This document shows, one piece after another, positions 5,092 to 6,816 of a stretch of DNA of 6,816 nt. The notes below the pieces were generated by a model, which saw only the letters and a list, made by a program, of their open reading frames with translations, made no database searches and was not told the DNA's origin. Made by a program: the position numbers and the translations under genes. Each line of letters starts with the position of its first letter. Position 1 is the stretch's first letter. Source of the stretch: Candidatus Saganbacteria bacterium (GTDB lineage Bacteria; Margulisbacteria; WOR-1; O2-12-FULL-45-9; XYB2-FULL-48-7); NCBI GenBank assembly GCA_020051815.1, contig JAGVQF010000002.1, positions 1-6,816 on the forward strand, given 5' to 3'.

Positions 5092-5106
5092 CACCTTTTT
5101 AAGGTG
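5092..5106 (+). promoter_or_regulatory. Hairpin just downstream of VR
   Basis: CACCTT (5092-5097) and AAGGTG (5101-5106) form a 6-bp stem over TTT (or 5 bp over a 5-nt loop), 19 nt after the variable-gene stop. A DNA hairpin shortly 3' of VR is needed for efficient retrohoming in the Bordetella phage DGR; this is a positional counterpart but a weaker stem. It could instead slow transcription before avd. Confidence 0.35.
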
Positions 5107-5135
5107 GGGTGGGGAAGTTTTTCGGGAAATTATAA

Positions 5136-5477
5136 ATGACTGAAGGCGCTAATTCGATCGCAAAATGCTACGATCTGCTGAAGTGGCTTGCCCCCACGGT
5201 TTCAAAATTCCCCCGGGACCAAAGATATGCCATAGGCCAGCGCATCGAAAATAAGCTGCTGGATATACTCGATCTTCTCCTGGAAGCGAATTATTCCAAA
5301 GAAAAACTGACGACTTTGAGAAACGCCAACCTTGGCCTGGAACAGCTTCGTTATTTGATCCGCCTCTCTTTTGATTTGCGCTTTATTAACCTGAAGCGCT
5401 ACGAATATGCCAGCAAGGAAATAAACGAGATCGGCAAACTTGTCGGCGGTTGGATAAAGCAGCAAATCGCCAGGTGA
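5136..5477 (+). CDS. avd: DGR accessory variability determinant (Avd)
   Basis: The 113-aa basic protein (19 Lys/Arg against 13 Asp/Glu) has the Avd pattern, including KFPRDQRYAIGQRIENKLL (24-42), and predicted helices at about 5-21, 28-51, 56-83 and 88-111. This matches the four-helix-bundle fold that assembles as a pentamer. Avd binds the reverse transcriptase and the TR-containing RNA and is required for cDNA synthesis primed within that RNA. The family also resembles the ribosomal S23/intervening-sequence four-helix proteins, but its place between a variable gene and a DGR RT settles the call. The ATG at 5136 follows GGGA (5124-5127) by 8 nt. Its TGA overlaps the GTG start of the RT gene as GTGA, implying coupled translation and balanced amounts of the two partners. 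Confidence 0.95.
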   Translation: MTEGANSIAKCYDLLKWLAPTVSKFPRDQRYAIGQRIENKLLDILDLLLEANYSKEKLTTLRNANLGLEQLRYLIRLSFDLRFINLKRYEYASKEINEIGKLVGGWIKQQIAR

Positions 5478-6463
5478 AGCGATACGGCTGTCTCTATGCG
5501 CGAATCTGCTCCTTCGAAAACCTTTTAATCGCCTCAAGAAAAGCCCAAAAGGGAAAGCGCTTTAAATATTCGACCAGTAGCTTCAATTTAGAGCTGGAAA
5601 AGGAACTGTTCTCTCTTCAGCAGAAACTGGAAAATCAGACCTACCGGATGGGCGAATATAAACATTTTTATATTTACGATCCAAAGCGAAGGCTGATTAG
5701 CGCCGCTCCTTATGCCGATCGGGTTGTACAGCACGCCTTGTGCAACATTATCGAGCCGATCTTTGATAAATCGTTCATTTACGACAACTATGCCTGCCGA
5801 AAAGACAAGGGCAGCCATATGGCCGTCGATCGATTCACGGAATACAGCAGGGGAAACGATTATGTTCTGAAATGTGACATAAGACATTATTTCGCCTCGA
5901 TCGATCATGATGCGCTTTACGGGCTGATTAGGAAGAAAATCAAAGACCCCAAAACCCTGCGGCTGATCAGACTGATAATTGATTCTACGCCGTCCCCCGG
6001 GATACCGATCGGCAATCTGACCAGCCAGATATTTGCCAACCTATACCTGAATGAGCTCGATCATCATTTAAAAGAAACGATTAAGTGCCGATGCTATATC
6101 CGTTATATGGACGACCTAATCGTTTTTGATAATGATAAAAGCGAGTTGGATAGGATCAAGGGGCATATTCGTGAATTTATAAAAGATTTAAAACTCGAGT
6201 TGCATGAGAACAAAAGCCGGGCCTATGCGACAAAGAAAGGCATCTCTTTTCTGGGCTACAAAATTTATCCGGCTCATCGGATCGTGATGAAACAAAATAT
6301 TAAACGGATCAGAAAACGATTAAGAGGTTATTTTCGGCTATTGCAAAAGGGGGTTGTCGCGAAAGATATAATTATCTGTTCTATGCAAAGCTGGCTTGGC
6401 TACGCGCTTCACGCTGATTCATATAACTTAAGGAGGCGGCTTCAATCAGAATTTAGTGTTTAG
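5474..6463 (+). CDS. DGR reverse transcriptase
   Basis: The 329-aa product starts at GTG 5474 ([20 protein letters not shown]), the N-terminus typical of DGR RTs, and forms a 4-bp GTGA overlap with avd. An in-frame TTG at 5450 would add eight untypical residues. The polymerase motifs are intact: [12 protein letters not shown] with catalytic D135, YMDD at 211-214 (D213, D214), and FLGYKI at 259-264. IPIGNLTSQ (177-185) replaces the QGxxxSP of group II intron and retroviral enzymes; this variant is diagnostic of DGR RTs and is linked to low fidelity opposite template adenines. [10 protein letters not shown] (306-315) is the usual C-terminal thumb/tail motif. There is no maturase, endonuclease or integrase domain. 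It should copy TR RNA together with Avd. Frame and motifs are intact, so an active enzyme is expected. Confidence 0.97.
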   Translation: MKRYGCLYARICSFENLLIASRKAQKGKRFKYSTSSFNLELEKELFSLQQKLENQTYRMGEYKHFYIYDPKRRLISAAPYADRVVQHALCNIIEPIFDKSFIYDNYACRKDKGSHMAVDRFTEYSRGNDYVLKCDIRHYFASIDHDALYGLIRKKIKDPKTLRLIRLIIDSTPSPGIPIGNLTSQIFANLYLNELDHHLKETIKCRCYIRYMDDLIVFDNDKSELDRIKGHIREFIKDLKLELHENKSRAYATKKGISFLGYKIYPAHRIVMKQNIKRIRKRLRGYFRLLQKGVVAKDIIICSMQSWLGYALHADSYNLRRRLQSEFSV

Positions 6464-6479
6464 GGGGCAAGCCCGTAAA

Positions 6480-6599
6480 GTGCTGCGCGGCGGTTCGTGG
6501 AACAACAACAATTCCGACAACTTGCGCGGAGCGAACCGGAACAACAATCATCCCGAGAATCGCAACAACAACATCGGTTTCCGCGTCGCCGAATACTTA
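6480..6599 (+). ncRNA. Template repeat (TR) of the DGR
   Basis: This non-coding donor copy begins 16 nt after the RT stop. Adenines cluster in AAC/AAT triplets: read in the VR frame it would encode NNNNSDN, ANRNNNH and NRNNNI blocks. It has 35 adenines in 120 nt, 19 of which differ in VR. In frame, every codon that starts with A ends in C or T, so adenine mutation cannot create a stop. It is expected to be transcribed with the RT message, including 3' flanking sequence, and copied into mutated cDNA. The frame through it stays open from 6456 to 6719, but I do not regard that as a gene. Ends of the RNA are unknown. Confidence 0.96.
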
Positions 6600-6612
6600 A
6601 GACTGCCGGAAT

Positions 6613-6634
6613 CCGCGTCTTCACGGAGATGCGG
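6613..6634 (+). other. RNA hairpin immediately 3' of TR
   Basis: CCGCGTCT (6613-6620) pairs with AGATGCGG (6627-6634) over a 6-nt loop, 8 bp including one G-U. The first arm repeats TCCGCGTC from the IMH (6581-6588). It lies where a TR-flanking RNA structure recognised by RT-Avd would be expected, but the function is inferred. Confidence 0.45.
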
Positions 6635-6654
6635 AGCGCGCAAAATTAAGTCCA

Positions 6655-6704
6655 GGGCTTGTTCCTGTTCCCGACGTGAAGTCGGGACGAATTTAAAACA
6701 GCCC
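6655..6704 (+). other. Two-tier stem-loop in the TR 3' flank
   Basis: An inner perfect 7-bp stem, TCCCGAC (6669-6675) with GTCGGGA (6681-6687), has a GTGAA loop. It is enclosed by an outer 8-bp stem with one bulged T: GGGC/TGTT (6655-6658, 6660-6663) with AACA/GCCC (6697-6704). There is no following T-tract. It is a candidate structured part of the DGR RNA. The outer stem competes with the next inverted repeat. Confidence 0.4.
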
Positions 6705-6747
6705 GGCTTTGGTGAGTAGGCCGATAGGATTGAAAGCTGAAGCCGGG
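6702..6747 (+). repeat. 8-bp inverted repeat CCCGGCTT/AAGCCGGG
   Basis: Perfect complementary arms at 6702-6709 and 6740-6747 are separated by 30 nt. The long loop and lack of a T-run argue against a classical terminator. It may be part of the DGR RNA fold or an unrelated downstream element. Confidence 0.45.
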
Positions 6748-6755
6748 TATGTTTT

Positions 6756-6802
6756 CAGCGGGCGCAATTATTAGAGTGGGGGCTGAATGTATGCGCCCGC
6801 TG
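6756..6802. repeat. 11-bp perfect inverted repeat near the window end
   Basis: CAGCGGGCGCA (6756-6766) and TGCGCCCGCTG (6792-6802) are exact reverse complements around a 25-nt loop. Flanks are not T-rich on either strand in the expected terminator position. From 6600 to the window end I see no gene; this is the most stable element in that stretch. Confidence 0.6.
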
Positions 6803-6816
6803 TGAGGGAAAAGAAA

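Larger units (their letters stand above)
4153..6599 (+). mobile_element. Complete diversity-generating retroelement (variable protein, Avd, RT, TR)
   Basis: All four required parts are present on one strand in the order variable gene with VR (4153-5073), avd (5136-5477), RT (5474-6463) and TR (6480-6599). The VR and TR are 120-nt repeats 1529 bp apart, with 19 of 21 mismatches at template adenines. This is the defining signature of a DGR that has diversified its target. DGRs do not move as transposons do; the type label is the nearest available. No phage genes are adjacent, so a cellular rather than prophage locus is likely within what is visible. Confidence 0.97.

Noticed and set aside
5474..6463. 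Group II intron maturase or retron RT
   Set aside because: There is no maturase/endonuclease domain and no intron or msr/msd structure; the IGNLTSQ motif, Avd neighbour and VR/TR pair define a DGR.
6456..6719. Open frame of 87 codons spanning TR, starting GTG in the RT end
   Set aside because: Its first part merely translates TR in the VR frame, and the rest has no protein-like features and runs through hairpins. TR is a non-coding template.
6756..6802. Integron attC site
   Set aside because: It lacks the RYYYAAC/GTTRRRY core sites and any gene-cassette context.

Overview
The window looks like a stretch of bacterial chromosome at about 50% G+C. Gene content and the abundance of small intergenic inverted repeats suggest an uncultivated candidate-phylum lineage (Margulisbacteria/Saganbacteria- or Omnitrophota-like). 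That placement is a low-confidence impression: there is no rRNA or marker gene here. No phage structural, integrase or transposase genes are visible.

Layout. (1) 1-311 has no gene but several hairpins and palindromes, ending in a good promoter. (2) 318-1004 (+) is a secreted C39-like cysteine peptidase. Its 3' end overlaps the convergent gene 2 by 74 bp. (3) On the minus strand, read from 3428 down to 931, lie three closely spaced genes: a deoxyhypusine-synthase-like Rossmann protein, an extended-SDR (NAD-dependent epimerase/dehydratase) protein, and a single-HKD phospholipase D-like nuclease whose N-terminus runs into a dispersed repeat. (4) 3492-3995 (-) is a toxin-first RelE-type toxin-antitoxin pair with a well-formed, nearly leaderless promoter, flanked by a 13-bp direct repeat. 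(5) 4153-6599 (+) is a complete diversity-generating retroelement (DGR). (6) 6600-6816 has no gene but several inverted repeats, probably the structured 3' part of the DGR RNA plus a further 11-bp inverted repeat.

The DGR is the main content. A variable protein with an FGE-sulfatase/C-type-lectin-like fold (306 aa) carries a variable repeat (VR) over its last 40 codons. It is followed by the accessory protein Avd (113 aa), a DGR reverse transcriptase (329 aa, YMDD, IGNLTSQ) and a template repeat (TR) 16 nt after the RT stop. VR and TR align without gaps over 120 nt with 21 differences, 19 of them at TR adenines. That is the direct signature of adenine-specific mutagenic retrohoming. In the expected mechanism, TR RNA is copied by RT-Avd with errors opposite adenines, and the cDNA replaces VR starting from a GC-rich 3' anchor (5045-5063), giving a new ligand-binding face on the variable protein. 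Fourteen residues of that protein already differ from the template because of adenine changes, and six of them are now tyrosine.
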